A stretch of DNA of 64,000 bases from Rhodopseudomonas sp. BR0M22 (GCF_010907035.1 NZ_QUMK01000017.1:1-64000); one strand, 5' to 3'. Shown: positions 16,093 through 25,495, numbered from the stretch's first letter. Numbers and translations are program-made. The notes: generated by a model not told the origin, from the letters alone.

Positions 16093-16715
16093 CCGATCCA
16101 TTGTCCGACCGCGATGAAAACGCCCGCCACGCCGAGAAGGCGAAGAAGCGGAAGGCCGCGCACGACAAGAAGCTGTCAGGCATGACAGACAGCAAGGGCC
16201 TGATCATCGTCCACACCGGCACCGGCAAGGGCAAGACCTCGGCGGCGCTCGGCATGGTGTTCCGTCACATCGGCCACGGCATGCCGGTCGGCGTGGTGCA
16301 CTTCACCAAGTCGGAGAAATGGAACACCGGCGAGGCCAAGCTGTTGGCGAAATTTCCCGAGCTGGCGACGCTGCACATCATGGGCGAGGGCTTCACCTGG
16401 GAGACCCAGGACCGCGAACGCGACATCGCCGCGGCGCGCGCCGGCTGGGACCGCGCCAGAGAGTTGATCCGCGACGATCGTCATCGCATGGTGCTGCTCG
16501 ACGAACTCAACATCGTGCTGCGCTACGACTATCTGCCGATCGAAGAGATCGTCGCGGTGCTGCTCGACGAGAAGCCGGCCGACAAGCACGTGGTCATCAC
16601 CGGCCGCAACGCTCACCCCGCGCTGATCGAGATCGCCGATCTGGTGACCGACATGACCCTGGTGAAGCACCCGTTCCGTTCCGGCGTGAAAGCGCAGAAG
16701 GGCGTGGAGTTTTGA
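16089..16715 (+). CDS. cobO: Corrinoid adenosyltransferase CobO
   Basis: A 208-residue CobA/CobO-type ATP:corrinoid adenosyltransferase that attaches the upper adenosyl ligand. The P-loop GTGKGKT is at residues 44-50. Diagnostic segments are GEGFTWETQDRERD, VLLDELNIVLRYDYL and a C-terminal MTLVKHPFRSGVKAQKGVEF. The ATG overlaps the cobN stop. The start chosen gives the normal CobO N-terminus of charged residues (MTDPLSDRDENARHAEKAKK). A palindromic repeat separates it from cobQ. Confidence 0.95.
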   Translation: MTDPLSDRDENARHAEKAKKRKAAHDKKLSGMTDSKGLIIVHTGTGKGKTSAALGMVFRHIGHGMPVGVVHFTKSEKWNTGEAKLLAKFPELATLHIMGEGFTWETQDRERDIAAARAGWDRARELIRDDRHRMVLLDELNIVLRYDYLPIEEIVAVLLDEKPADKHVVITGRNAHPALIEIADLVTDMTLVKHPFRSGVKAQKGVEF

Positions 16716-16738
16716 GCGGGCGGCAGAGCCACAAATAT

Positions 16739-16836
16739 GTCATTCCGGGGCGCCGCGCAGCGGCGAACCCGGAATCCAGAAGTGCGGAACTCCTCGAGAT
16801 TCCGGGTTAGCGCCTGTCGGCGCGCCCCGGAATGAC
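16739..16836. repeat. Palindromic repeat, TCATTCCGG family, copy 1
   Basis: A 98-bp imperfect palindrome with outer arms GTCATTCCGGGG and CCCCGGAATGAC and inner arms AACCCGGAATC and GATTCCGGGTT. The same architecture recurs at 32148-32243, 42390-42503 and, degenerate, at 41534-41696. It lies between cobO and cobQ on an otherwise continuous operon. Confidence 0.88.
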
Positions 16837-16859
16837 GGCCACGCGATGAGAAAGCTGCA

Positions 16860-18344
16860 ATGACGATCACCCCCGCCCTCATGATCCAGGGCACCTGCTC
16901 CAATGCCGGCAAGTCGACGCTGGTGGCAGGGCTGTGCCGGGCGCTGGTGCGGCGGGGGCTGAAGGTGGCGCCGTTCAAGCCGCAGAACATGTCGAACAAC
17001 GCCGCAGTGACGGTCGATGGCGGCGAGATCGGCCGGGCGCAGGCAGTGCAGGCGCGCGCCGCGAAACTGCCGCCGACCGTGCATATGAACCCGGTGCTGC
17101 TGAAGCCGGAGACCGACACCGGCGCACAGGTGATCGTGCAGGGCAAACGCTTCGGCCGGCTCGGCGCGCAGCACTTCCTCGACAAGAAAGCGGCGCTGCT
17201 GCCGCATGTGCTCGACAGCTTCGCGCGCCTCGCACGCGAGGCCGACATCGTGCTGGTCGAAGGCGCCGGCTCTCCGGCCGAGATCAATCTCCGTGCCGGC
17301 GACATCGCCAATATGGGCTTCGCGCAAGCCGCGAACGTGCCGGTGGTGATCGCCGGCGATATCGAACGCGGCGGCGTGATCGCCAGCCTCGCCGGCACGC
17401 ATCTCGTGCTCGACGAGGCCGAGCGGGCGCTGGTGAAGGGGTATCTGATCAACAAATTCCGCGGCGACGTGCGGCTGTTCGATCATGGACTGACGGCGAT
17501 TACCGAGCTGACCGGCTGGCCGTCGCTCGGCGTGGTGCCGTGGCTGCCGAGCGCGGCGTTACTTCCGGCCGAGGACGCGGTCGATCTCGACCGGGCGCAG
17601 TCCTCGGCCGCCAAGCGCGTCATCGCCGTGCCGATACTGGCGCGGATCGCCAATTTCGACGATCTCGATCCGCTCGGCATGGAGCCCGGCGTCAAGCTGG
17701 TGTTCGTGCCGCCGGGCACGCCGATCCCGGCCGAGGCCGACGTGGTGATCATTCCCGGCAGCAAGTCGACGCTCGGCGATCTCGCGTTTATGCGCGCACA
17801 GGGTTGGGACATCGACATCGCCGCCCATGTCCGCCGCGGCGGACACCTGCTCGGGCTGTGCGGCGGCTATCAGATGCTCGGGCGCAGCATCGCTGATCCC
17901 GACGGCGTCGATGGCGTGCCCGGCACGGTCGATGGGCTCGGCCTGCTCGACACGGTCACGATCATGCAGGGCGACAAGTCGACCACGCTGGTCCACGGCA
18001 CCCATGTGGCGACCGGCGCGCCGGTCGAAGGCTACGAAATTCATCTCGGCCGCACCGAGGGACCGGACTGCGCGCGGCCGGTTGTGACGATCGGCGGCCG
18101 GCCCGATGGTGCGATCTCGCGCAGCGGCCGAGTGCAGGGCACTTATTTGCACGGCCTGTTCACCAACGACGAGTTTCGCCGCGCCTGGCTCGCCGGTCTC
18201 GGCATCGCCTCGCAGCTCGCCTACGAGTCCCAGATCGAAGCCGCTCTCGATGCGCTGGCCGATCATCTCGAAGCGCATCTCGACGTCGAGCGGATGGTTG
18301 CAATCGCGCGCAGCCGTCAGAGCACCAACGCCAGCGCCGCGTAG
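16860..18344 (+). CDS. cobQ: Cobyric acid synthase CobQ
   Basis: A 494-residue glutamine amidotransferase that amidates four carboxylates of adenosylcobyrinic a,c-diamide. The N-terminal dethiobiotin-synthetase-like domain opens with [20 protein letters not shown] and contains [12 protein letters not shown]. The C-terminal triad GATase domain has [10 protein letters not shown], placing the nucleophile cysteine at about residue 334, and a late GTYLHGLF with the histidine. It is the last gene of the rightward arm and ends convergent with cobD, overlapping by 28 bases. Confidence 0.96.
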   Translation: MTITPALMIQGTCSNAGKSTLVAGLCRALVRRGLKVAPFKPQNMSNNAAVTVDGGEIGRAQAVQARAAKLPPTVHMNPVLLKPETDTGAQVIVQGKRFGRLGAQHFLDKKAALLPHVLDSFARLAREADIVLVEGAGSPAEINLRAGDIANMGFAQAANVPVVIAGDIERGGVIASLAGTHLVLDEAERALVKGYLINKFRGDVRLFDHGLTAITELTGWPSLGVVPWLPSAALLPAEDAVDLDRAQSSAAKRVIAVPILARIANFDDLDPLGMEPGVKLVFVPPGTPIPAEADVVIIPGSKSTLGDLAFMRAQGWDIDIAAHVRRGGHLLGLCGGYQMLGRSIADPDGVDGVPGTVDGLGLLDTVTIMQGDKSTTLVHGTHVATGAPVEGYEIHLGRTEGPDCARPVVTIGGRPDGAISRSGRVQGTYLHGLFTNDEFRRAWLAGLGIASQLAYESQIEAALDALADHLEAHLDVERMVAIARSRQSTNASAA

Positions 18345-19288
18345 ATCGCGGCCTGCAGCGCGCAGGCTGCGATCATCACCCGCAGCGCGCGGCCGATATC
18401 GGCAGGCGTCGCCTCGCGGCGCGCCTCTGCGTTGAGATAAGGATCGTCGGTGATCTTGCCGCCGTAGCTGCGCGGGCCGGCCAGCGCGACGCCGATCGCC
18501 GCAGCCATCGCCGATTCCGGCCAGCCGGCATTGGGCGAGCGATGCTTGCCGGCGTCGCGCCGCATCACCGTGATGGCGGTCTTGACCGAGCCGCGGACGA
18601 TCGGTGCCACCAGCGCGATCAGCAGGCCGGATAGCCGTGCCGGAATCAGATTCAGCACGTCGTCGAGCCGCGCTGCGGCCCAGCCGAACGAACGGTGCAG
18701 CGGCGTCAAATGCCCGATCATCGAATCGGCCGTGTTGATGGTCTTGTAGATCAAAAGACCCGGCAGCCCGAGAAGCGCCAGCCAGAACACCGGCGCGACC
18801 ACGCCGTCGGAAAAATTCTCGGCACTGGATTCGATCGCGGCGCGGCAGACGCCGGCTTCGTCCAGCGTCTGCGGGTCACGGCCGACGATCAGCGACACCT
18901 TCTCGCGTGCCGCCGTCAGGCCGCCGGCCGCGAAGGCGTCGCGCACGCGTGCGACGTGGTCGTACAGGCTGCGCTGCGCGATCAGCGTCGCGGCCAGCAC
19001 GGCCGCGATCACCCAGCCACCCGGCAATTGCCGCAGCGGGGCTTCCAGCAGCAGCCCGACCAGGCCAGCGACCGCGATCAGGAACAGCACTGCGACGATG
19101 CCGGCGATCTTCTTGGTCCGCTCCGACCAATCGTCGCGATTGAGCGTGCGATCGAGCCAGCCGATCATCGTGCCGAGCAGCACCACCGGATGCGCCAGCC
19201 GCTTCCACAGCCAGTCGGGATCGCCGATCAGTGCGTCGAGCACGAGTGCGACCACGACGATCAGCAGCGCGTGGGAATCCAACAGCAT
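18317..19288 (-). CDS. cobD: Adenosylcobinamide-phosphate synthase CobD (CbiB)
   Basis: A 323-residue integral membrane enzyme joining aminopropanol phosphate to adenosylcobyric acid. Several hydrophobic segments are clear ([15 protein letters not shown] at the N-terminus, [18 protein letters not shown] around residues 68-85, and the C-terminus). Family motifs are [35 protein letters not shown] and [16 protein letters not shown]. It starts one base after the btuF stop on the same strand, so uptake and salvage are coupled. The aminopropanol-P supplier cobC lies nearby on the other strand. Confidence 0.95.
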   Translation of the reverse strand: MLLDSHALLIVVVALVLDALIGDPDWLWKRLAHPVVLLGTMIGWLDRTLNRDDWSERTKKIAGIVAVLFLIAVAGLVGLLLEAPLRQLPGGWVIAAVLAATLIAQRSLYDHVARVRDAFAAGGLTAAREKVSLIVGRDPQTLDEAGVCRAAIESSAENFSDGVVAPVFWLALLGLPGLLIYKTINTADSMIGHLTPLHRSFGWAAARLDDVLNLIPARLSGLLIALVAPIVRGSVKTAITVMRRDAGKHRSPNAGWPESAMAAAIGVALAGPRSYGGKITDDPYLNAEARREATPADIGRALRVMIAACALQAAIYAALALVL

Positions 19289-19289
19289 G

Positions 19290-20105
19290 TCATCGCTCCA
19301 CGCGAGTGAGTTCGTCGGTCAGCCGATCGAGTGCGTCGGCGAGCATCGGCCCGCCGCACACGGTCAGCCGCTCCGGCACCGTAATGCGCTTCGACGGCGG
19401 ATAGAAGCGTTGCAGCGCGGGATGCAGCACGAAGGCGCGGCCCTCGTCCTCGGCGAAATCGCTGTCGTCCGTGATCAGCAGAAAGTCTGGTCGCAGCGCC
19501 ACCACCGCTTCGAGCGAGGTGAAACCGCCGTTTCTGAATCCGAGCCCGCCGGCGGCGTTGCGCAGACCGACGATGTCGAGCAGCGACGAGATCAGGCTGT
19601 CGCGGCCCGACACCCAGCCGCGACGCGCCAGCGGCAGCACGGTCAGTCGCGTCCGCGATGCGGCTTGTTTGGCGCGCGCCACTGCGGCGTCGATCCGGGC
19701 GCTCGCCGCTGCGGCGCGCTCCGGATGGCCGAGCAGATCGGCCATCTGCCGGATCTGCGCCTTGGCGTCATCGATCGTCTTGACCGAATCGAATTCGACG
19801 ACGCGCTGGCCCATCTGCTTGAGCAGTTCGCGCGTGGCCCGCTTGGTGAACTTGCCGCCGACCACCAAATCCGGTTTCAGCATCAGCGCGTCTTCGGCGC
19901 CGCCCGACAGCCGCGGATACCGTGCAGCCTCGGCGGCGAGGAACGAACGCGCCGCGTCGCGTGCATAGGGGCTGAGGCCGAGGATCTGATCGGGATCGGC
20001 GAGTGTCAGCAGCAACTGATCGGTGCAGGTGTTGATCGACACCACCGTGGGCGCCGCGGCTGCGCTCGCGGCGTCTGTCAGGCTTGCAACTAACAGCATC
20101 ATCAT
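19290..20105 (-). CDS. btuF: Corrinoid ABC transporter substrate-binding protein (BtuF-like)
   Basis: A 271-residue periplasmic helical-backbone binding protein. A short signal peptide (three Met, then LLVASLTDAASAAAA) precedes TVVSINTCTDQLLLTLADPDQILGLS, the typical BtuF/FecB opening. KPDLVVGGKFTKRATRELL and ALRPDFLLITDDSDF form the two lobes. Neighbours (cobD one base downstream, btuC/btuD nearby) argue for cobalamin or cobinamide rather than iron-siderophore uptake. Three consecutive ATGs allow starts at 20105, 20102 or 20099. Confidence 0.85.
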   Translation of the reverse strand: MMMLLVASLTDAASAAAAPTVVSINTCTDQLLLTLADPDQILGLSPYARDAARSFLAAEAARYPRLSGGAEDALMLKPDLVVGGKFTKRATRELLKQMGQRVVEFDSVKTIDDAKAQIRQMADLLGHPERAAAASARIDAAVARAKQAASRTRLTVLPLARRGWVSGRDSLISSLLDIVGLRNAAGGLGFRNGGFTSLEAVVALRPDFLLITDDSDFAEDEGRAFVLHPALQRFYPPSKRITVPERLTVCGGPMLADALDRLTDELTRVER

Positions 20106-20165
20106 TCCGGCTAAAACGCCGCCGAGCCTCTCGCGCTTTGGCCGCGATGGTGGCAAGAGGTGGCG

Positions 20166-21155
20166 ATGAAGCACGGTGGCGATCTTACAGCGGCGATGGC
20201 ACGGCACGGCGGCGATGCCGCCGACTGGCTCGAACTTTCCACCGGCATCAATCCGCGATCCTGGCCGATCCCGACCATCGATGCGGACGCTTGGCAGCGT
20301 CTGCCGTCGCAGGCCGACGAGACCGCGCTGTGCGATGCCGCGCGCCTTGCCTACGAGGTGCCCGATGAGTCCGGCATCGTCGCTGCAGCCGGCACGCAGG
20401 CGCTGATCCAATGGCTGCCGCAACTGGCCGCGCCCGGCGGTGTCGCGATCGTCGGTCCGACTTACGCCGAGCACGCGCTGGCGTGGCGCAACGCCGGCCG
20501 CGAACTCGTCGGCATCGCCTCGCTGGACGACATTCCCGAGCAGGCGCGCCACGTCGTGGTGGTGAATCCGAACAATCCCGATGGCCGCATCGTCGAGCAC
20601 GACAGCTTGCGGCGCGCCGCGGCGCAACTGCGCCGGCGGGGCGGCTGGCTGGTGATCGACGAAGCGTTCGCCGATGTCGACCCGCCGATCGGCGCTGCGG
20701 CGCTGACTCCGGAATTGCCGATCGTGGTGTTGCGGTCGTTCGGCAAGTTCTACGGCCTTGCCGGTGTGCGACTCGGATTCGCCATCGCGGGTGAGGCGAT
20801 TGCGCGCCGGATCGCATTGGCGCTCGGGCCGTGGAGCTGTTCCGGGCCGGCGCTGCGGATCGGGGCTGCGGCGCTGCGCGATCGGGCCTGGGCGATGGAA
20901 ACCCGCGACGAATTGCGCGAACAGGCCACCCGGCTCGACGAGGTGCTGCGCGGCGGCGGGCTCGACATCGTCGGCGGGACGCCGCTGTTCCGGCTCGCGC
21001 GTCATCCCGAGGCGTATCGATTGCACGAGATGCTGGCGAGGCAGCGGATCTGGTGTCGCAGGTTCGACTGGGCCGACGATCTGCTCAGGTTCGGCCTGCC
21101 CGGCGATGCCGCCGGGCTCGATCGGCTCGCTGCAGCACTGGCCGCGCCGCTCTAG
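20166..21155 (+). CDS. cobC: L-threonine-O-3-phosphate decarboxylase CobC
   Basis: A 329-residue PLP enzyme of aminotransferase fold I that makes (R)-1-amino-2-propanol phosphate for the cobalamin linker (CobD in Salmonella). The N-terminus HGGDLTAAMARHGG and LELSTGINPRSWP is typical. VVVNPNNPDGRIV and VIDEAFADVDP bind the cofactor, and SFGKFYGLAGVRLGF places the Schiff-base lysine at about residue 194. A GTG at 20160 is an alternative start. It diverges from btuF with only 60 bases between the start codons, so the two probably share a promoter region. Confidence 0.93.
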   Translation: MKHGGDLTAAMARHGGDAADWLELSTGINPRSWPIPTIDADAWQRLPSQADETALCDAARLAYEVPDESGIVAAAGTQALIQWLPQLAAPGGVAIVGPTYAEHALAWRNAGRELVGIASLDDIPEQARHVVVVNPNNPDGRIVEHDSLRRAAAQLRRRGGWLVIDEAFADVDPPIGAAALTPELPIVVLRSFGKFYGLAGVRLGFAIAGEAIARRIALALGPWSCSGPALRIGAAALRDRAWAMETRDELREQATRLDEVLRGGGLDIVGGTPLFRLARHPEAYRLHEMLARQRIWCRRFDWADDLLRFGLPGDAAGLDRLAAALAAPL

Positions 21156-21166
21156 CGGCGGCACCG

Positions 21167-21946
21167 TCAGGTTCCGGACCACGGCAGGATCACGCCGCTG
21201 TCCTGGTACTGCGCCCGGTAGGCGCTGACGCGAAACACCTGCTGCATGATCTCGTCCGACAGCGCGTCATTGGGCGTTCCGTGAGCCGCCAGTGCGCCGC
21301 TCGCCATCACCAGTACGGTGTCGGCGAACCGGGCGGCGCTGCCCAGATCGTGGGTGACGACGATCACCAGGGTGCCGGCATCGGCGGTGGTGCGCAAGGT
21401 CTGCATCACGTCGAGCTGATAGCGCGGATCGAGCGAGGCGGTCGGCTCGTCGGCGAGCACCACCGGCGCCTCCAGCGCCAGCACGCGGGCGAGCGCCACC
21501 CGGCTGCGTTCGCCGCCCGACAGTTCGGTGACGATGCGGTCCGCGAACTGGGTGACGTCGGTGACCGCCATCGCCCGATCGACCGCCTCGGCATCCAGCG
21601 GCGACAGCCAGGCCGGATCTGTGGCGCCGTGTGGAAACCGCCCCAGCGCGACAACGTCGCGCACCGGCAGCGGCCAATGCACCAGATGGCCCTGCGGCAG
21701 ATAGCCGAACCGCTTGGCGCGCTCGCGCAGCGCCAGGCTCGCCAGCGAATCGCCGCCGATGGTGATCTCGCCCTGCGACTCGATCAGGCCGGCGAGGGCG
21801 CGCAGCAGCGTGGTCTTGCCGGCGCCGTTCGGTCCGACCAGTGCCACCAGATGGCCGCGGGTCAGATCGAGCGAGACACCGCGCAGCACGTCGCGGCCGG
21901 ACAACGTCACGGCGAGGTCGCGTGCGGTTAGGAAAGCGGCGCTCAT
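21167..21946 (-). CDS. btuD: Corrinoid ABC transporter ATPase (BtuD/FecE type)
   Basis: A 259-residue ABC ATPase with Walker A GPNGAGKTT at residues 38-46, the Q-loop region YLPQGHLVHWPL, the signature LSGGERSRVALAR and Walker B VVLADEPTASLDP. It overlaps the btuC stop by 4 bases. Family members import B12, haem or siderophores; the upstream cobalamin riboswitch and btuF/cob context point to corrinoids. It ends convergent with cobC. Confidence 0.88.
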   Translation of the reverse strand: MSAAFLTARDLAVTLSGRDVLRGVSLDLTRGHLVALVGPNGAGKTTLLRALAGLIESQGEITIGGDSLASLALRERAKRFGYLPQGHLVHWPLPVRDVVALGRFPHGATDPAWLSPLDAEAVDRAMAVTDVTQFADRIVTELSGGERSRVALARVLALEAPVVLADEPTASLDPRYQLDVMQTLRTTADAGTLVIVVTHDLGSAARFADTVLVMASGALAAHGTPNDALSDEIMQQVFRVSAYRAQYQDSGVILPWSGT

Positions 21947-22968
21947 GCGACGCCTCCACCGAGCGCGCGGCGCTCGCGCACGATCAGATACAGGAAGAAC
22001 GGCACGCCGATGATCGAGGTCAGGACGCCGACCTTGATGTCGGAGGACGCCGGGATCAGCCGCACCGCGATGTCGGCGGCGAGCAGCAGCGCCGCGCCGG
22101 CGAGTGCGCTCGGCAGCAGTACGCGGGCCGGATCGTGGCCGATCAGGGGACGTACCAGATGCGGCGCGACCAGGCCGATAAAGCCGATCGTGCCCGACAC
22201 CGAGACGGCGCCGCCGACGCCGAGCGCGGTGCCGGCGATCACGATCAGCCGCAGCCGGGCGACGTCCACGCCGAGGCTCTGCGCGGTTTCTTCGCCCAAG
22301 CTGAGGGCACGGAACGCGGCGCGCTGGCTGAACAGCAGCACGCCGCCGGCGACGATGAACGGCAGCGCCAGCACGACATGGCGGAAGCTGCGGTCCTCCA
22401 GCGAGCCGAGCAGCCAGAACGCGATTTCCAGGCTGGCGAACGGATTGGCCGACAGGTTCATCACCAGTGCGGTGGCGGCGCCGGCGAGGGCGGAGATCGC
22501 CAGACCTGCCAGGATCAAGAGCAGCAGGCTGGCGTTGCGGCCGGCGACCGCGAGCAGCACGAACACAGAGACGAACGCCATCGTGATCGCCGCGGCCGGC
22601 AGCGCGAACGAGCGCACGTCGGCGAGCCCGAGCGAGATGATCAGCACGGCGCCGAACGCGGCCGATTGCGGCGCGCCGAACAGCGACGGCGACGCCAGCG
22701 GGTTGCGCAGCAGGCCCTGCAGCGCTGCGCCGGACAGGCCCAGAATGCCGCCGATGGCGAGGGCCAGGATGGTGCGCGGCAGCCGTATCTCCTGCACGAT
22801 GATCTGCTGCACCTCGCCGCCGAGGCCGGCCAGCGCTTGCACCACGGTGAGCGGCGACAGCTTGACCGGTCCCACGGCAAGCGATCCGATCGCCAGCATG
22901 GCCACAAGCACCGCGAGCGCGGCGGTGACGGCCGCCGCGCTCGAATTCGATCCGGAACGTCGGGTCAT
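21943..22968 (-). CDS. btuC: Corrinoid ABC transporter permease (BtuC/FecD type)
   Basis: A 341-residue permease of the FecCD family with about ten transmembrane helices. Characteristic motifs are LRLPRTILALAIGGILGLSGAALQGLLRNPLA-type sequence after helix 1 (seen here as RLPRTILALAIGG), GLLRNPLASPSLFG, and IGFIGLVAPHLVRPLIGHDP before the coupling helix. It is eight bases downstream of the Ni/Co permease gene and overlaps the ATPase gene, so all three probably form one riboswitch-controlled transcript. Confidence 0.9.
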   Translation of the reverse strand: MTRRSGSNSSAAAVTAALAVLVAMLAIGSLAVGPVKLSPLTVVQALAGLGGEVQQIIVQEIRLPRTILALAIGGILGLSGAALQGLLRNPLASPSLFGAPQSAAFGAVLIISLGLADVRSFALPAAAITMAFVSVFVLLAVAGRNASLLLLILAGLAISALAGAATALVMNLSANPFASLEIAFWLLGSLEDRSFRHVVLALPFIVAGGVLLFSQRAAFRALSLGEETAQSLGVDVARLRLIVIAGTALGVGGAVSVSGTIGFIGLVAPHLVRPLIGHDPARVLLPSALAGAALLLAADIAVRLIPASSDIKVGVLTSIIGVPFFLYLIVRERRALGGGVA

Positions 22969-22975
22969 ACCGCGC

Positions 22976-24034
22976 TCATTTCTGCACGGTCGCGGCGGCC
23001 TGGTCGAGCCGGTGATAGCCGTTGAGGCGATAGATGATGGTGGAGACGATCCAGCTCGCCACGAACAGCGCCACGATGCCGTAGCCGAGTGCGCCGAAAT
23101 TGGAGTTGAGCTCTTCGATCCACTCCCAGAACGCGCCTTCGAGATGGAAGCGCCCGGCGAGCAGCCCGAGCGTCTCGATGCCGCCGATCAGCAGCGCCAC
23201 CAGCACCGAGACCGTCGTGATGGTCATGTTGTAGTACAGCTTGCGGACCGGGTTACGATACGCCCAGCCATAGGCGCCGAGCATCAGCACGCCGTCGAGG
23301 GTGTCGACCAGGGTCATGCCGGCCGCGAACAGCGCCGGGAACACCAGGATCGACCAGTGCGAAATGTTGCCGGAGGCGTTCGCGGCCAGCCCGAACAGGC
23401 TGATCTCGCTGGCGGTCTCGAAGCCGAGCGCGAACAGCAGCCCGATCGGAAACAGCTGCCAGCTCTTGGAGACGAAGCGGAACAGCGGCCGGAACAGCCG
23501 CGCCAGCCAGCCGCGCTGCTGCAGCAGCTCGTTGATGTCGTCGTCGTGCACGACCTCGCCGGCCTTGGCCTTCTTGAACGCGCGATACACGCCGCTCAGC
23601 ACCGACAGGTTGGCGATGGCGATCGCGAACAGGAACAGCGCCGACGCCGAGGTGCCGATCACCCCGCCGATCTCGCGATAGCCCGAGAACCGCTCGGTCA
23701 GAGAATTGGCCGCGATCGCGATCGCCAGCGACGCCACCAGCACCACGGTGGAATGGCCGAGCGCGAAGAACAGCCCGACCGTCACCGGCCGCTTGCCTTC
23801 CTGCATCAGTTTGCGGGTGACGTTGTCGATCGCCGCGATGTGGTCGGCATCGAGCGCGTGGCGCAGGCCGAGGCTGTAAGCTAGTACCGCCGTGCCGATC
23901 AGCACCGGCTCGCCGGCGAAGGCGGTAAGCGCCCAGGCCCAGGCGGCGAGGTTGGCGAGCACCAGTCCGCCGAGCACGGCGATCAGGCGGACACGGAATC
24001 CATCGGAAGAAGCGGGCAGAACGAGTTCGGTCAT
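22976..24034 (-). CDS. NiCoT-family cobalt/nickel permease
   Basis: A 352-residue secondary transporter of the HoxN/NixA (NiCoT) family. The metal-selectivity signature RHALDADHIAAID is at residues 58-70. The further signatures LFFALGHSTVV and LFALGFETASE are present, and about eight membrane segments can be drawn. Cobalt is the likely substrate because the gene sits directly behind a cobalamin riboswitch and heads a corrinoid transport operon. Selectivity between Co and Ni cannot be settled from sequence alone. Confidence 0.92.
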   Translation of the reverse strand: MTELVLPASSDGFRVRLIAVLGGLVLANLAAWAWALTAFAGEPVLIGTAVLAYSLGLRHALDADHIAAIDNVTRKLMQEGKRPVTVGLFFALGHSTVVLVASLAIAIAANSLTERFSGYREIGGVIGTSASALFLFAIAIANLSVLSGVYRAFKKAKAGEVVHDDDINELLQQRGWLARLFRPLFRFVSKSWQLFPIGLLFALGFETASEISLFGLAANASGNISHWSILVFPALFAAGMTLVDTLDGVLMLGAYGWAYRNPVRKLYYNMTITTVSVLVALLIGGIETLGLLAGRFHLEGAFWEWIEELNSNFGALGYGIVALFVASWIVSTIIYRLNGYHRLDQAAATVQK

Positions 24035-24120
24035 GGCGGTCTCCGGCCGGTGAGCAGCATCCTGTCACCTGTGCGGCGGACCGCTCCAGCCGCGCGCGCC
24101 GCACGGTGGAAGATGACGTG

Positions 24121-24310
24121 CTCAGGCCGGTCTCCTGGCTCACGGGTCGTCGCAATCCTTCGCCTTCCCGGGCTGTCGCCCAGTGGCCGATTGAAGGATC
24201 GCTCGCCGCTCACAGTTGCGGGCGCAGCGCCGGATTTGGGCTTGGCTGTCAAAGCGTGCGGCCCGCACCGGCTTCCCTGTGCCGGACGATTCCCGGCACA
24301 CCTGAACGGG
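24121..24310 (-). promoter_or_regulatory. Cobalamin riboswitch upstream of the Co permease-btuCD operon
   Basis: On the minus strand the conserved blocks read GGGAAGCCGGTGC (about 24264-24276), CCGCAACTGTGAGC, GGCCACTGGGCG with GGGAAGGCG, and finally GAGCCAGGAGACCGGCCTG (24123-24141). This is a canonical B12-box with one change from the copy at 9955-10130. It ends about 86 bases before the permease ATG. It should shut down cobalt and corrinoid uptake when adenosylcobalamin is plentiful. Confidence 0.93.
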
Positions 24311-24371
24311 CGCGATCAAATGGAAGCGGGCCAGCTTTGTCAATCGCCGCCTTGGTCGGGCGGCCGACGGT

Positions 24372-24695
24372 TCACGCCGGTGTGCTGAGCTTCAGCCCGA
24401 TCATGCCGGCCACGATCATCGACAGGCACAGCACACGGACGCCGCTGGCCGGCTCACCGTACAGCGCCATGCCGACCACGATGCTGCCGGCGGCACCGAT
24501 TCCGGTCCACACCGCATAGGCGGTGCCGAACGGCAGCGATTTCAGCGCGATGCTCATCAGGCCGAAGCTGGCCAGGATGGCGGCCAAGGTCACGACCGCG
24601 GGCCAGAACCGGGTGAAGCCCTCGGAGTGCTTCAGTCCCAGCGCCCAGACGATCTCCATCAGGCCCGCGGCAAACAGCGCGAGCCAGCCGGTCAT
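24372..24695 (-). CDS. sugE: SMR-family exporter SugE (Gdx type)
   Basis: A 107-residue four-helix small multidrug resistance protein. The opening MTGWLALFAAGLMEIVWALGLK contains the essential membrane glutamate (residue 14), and KHSEGFTRFWP marks the SugE/Gdx branch, which exports guanidinium and some quaternary ammonium compounds. It overlaps btaB by 4 bases and is therefore probably translated from the same message. No guanidine riboswitch is evident. The pairing with a lipid methyltransferase is unusual. Confidence 0.92.
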   Translation of the reverse strand: MTGWLALFAAGLMEIVWALGLKHSEGFTRFWPAVVTLAAILASFGLMSIALKSLPFGTAYAVWTGIGAAGSIVVGMALYGEPASGVRVLCLSMIVAGMIGLKLSTPA

Positions 24696-25429
24696 GGCTT
24701 CCTGCGCGGCGGCAGCGTCAGCACGGCGGCTTGCGCATAGCCGCGATACGGTCGGTCGAACCGCAGGCCGGCCCCTGTGCGGGCCGCGACCTGCATCAGC
24801 ACGGCTTCCAGACTGTCGCGCGGGGTGACGTCGAACAGCGTCAGCCAGCGTCGCAGCAGGTTGCGGGCCACGGAAGGCAGGCCGCGCTGGTCACCGAAAT
24901 CGACGATGTGCAGCTTGCCGCCCGGCTTCAGATTGGCCACGGCGCGATCGATCACCGCGGTCCAGTCCGGGATCATCGACAGGCTGTAGGAGATCATGAC
25001 GTGGTCGAAGCTGACCGCCTGGCCGAACACCGCCTGCGCGGTAAACGCCGTGGCGTCGCCATGCGCGACCTTGACCCGCGACATCAGTCCGGCGCCTTCG
25101 ATCGAACTGATCGCAGAGGTCAGCATCTCGGTCGAGACGTCGAGACCATAGAACTTCGCATCGCGGTATTGCGTCGCCGCCTGGATCAGGTTGCGGCCGG
25201 TGCCGCAGCCGACTTCCAGCACGGTCTCGCCGGCCTTCGGCTGCAGCTCGGTAATGAGTTGATCGCGGCCGAGCAGATAGTAACGGCGGGTCAGATCGTA
25301 GATGTGGCGTTGATAGCGGTACATCCGATTCATGCGCGAGGTCGCGTCGACCGGCCACGCCGGATCGACGGCGAGCTCGGGGTGCGTCAGCTCGGTGCGC
25401 GGAAGGTCGGTGCGAGTGAGCGTCGTCAT
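24692..25429 (-). CDS. btaB: Diacylglyceryl-homoserine N-methyltransferase BtaB
   Basis: A 245-residue SAM-dependent methyltransferase that trimethylates diacylglyceryl-homoserine to the betaine lipid DGTS. The SAM motif LEVGCGTGRN is at residues 71-80. RMNRMYRYQRHIYDLTRRYYLLGRD-type sequence just upstream (seen as MYRYQRHIYDLTRRYYLLGR) is typical of BtaB. I chose the ATG at 25429, giving normal length, over an in-frame codon 66 bases upstream. It is divergent from btaA. A strong Pho-box-like site lies 48 bases upstream. Confidence 0.9.
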   Translation of the reverse strand: MTTLTRTDLPRTELTHPELAVDPAWPVDATSRMNRMYRYQRHIYDLTRRYYLLGRDQLITELQPKAGETVLEVGCGTGRNLIQAATQYRDAKFYGLDVSTEMLTSAISSIEGAGLMSRVKVAHGDATAFTAQAVFGQAVSFDHVMISYSLSMIPDWTAVIDRAVANLKPGGKLHIVDFGDQRGLPSVARNLLRRWLTLFDVTPRDSLEAVLMQVAARTGAGLRFDRPYRGYAQAAVLTLPPRRKP

Positions 25430-25477
25430 GGCCTGCCACCCTGGTTCGGCATCATCCGCCTTCCATCGCGGTTTCTG

Positions 25478-25495
25478 GCGACAGGGTGATGACAA
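25478..25495 (-). promoter_or_regulatory. Candidate Pho box upstream of btaB
   Basis: On the minus strand: TTGTCAT-CACC-CTGTCGC. Two 7-base half sites are 11 bases apart, each one or two bases from CTGTCAT. It ends 48 bases before the btaB ATG. This is the best PhoB match in the window. Confidence 0.65.

Noticed and set aside
20106-21182. Extension of btuF upstream across cobC
   Set aside because: The extension is antisense to cobC and would place the signal peptide in the middle of the protein.
24372-24695. A guanidine riboswitch for sugE
   Set aside because: The sugE start overlaps btaB, leaving no leader. The RNA element nearby at 24121-24310 is a cobalamin riboswitch for the next operon downstream.
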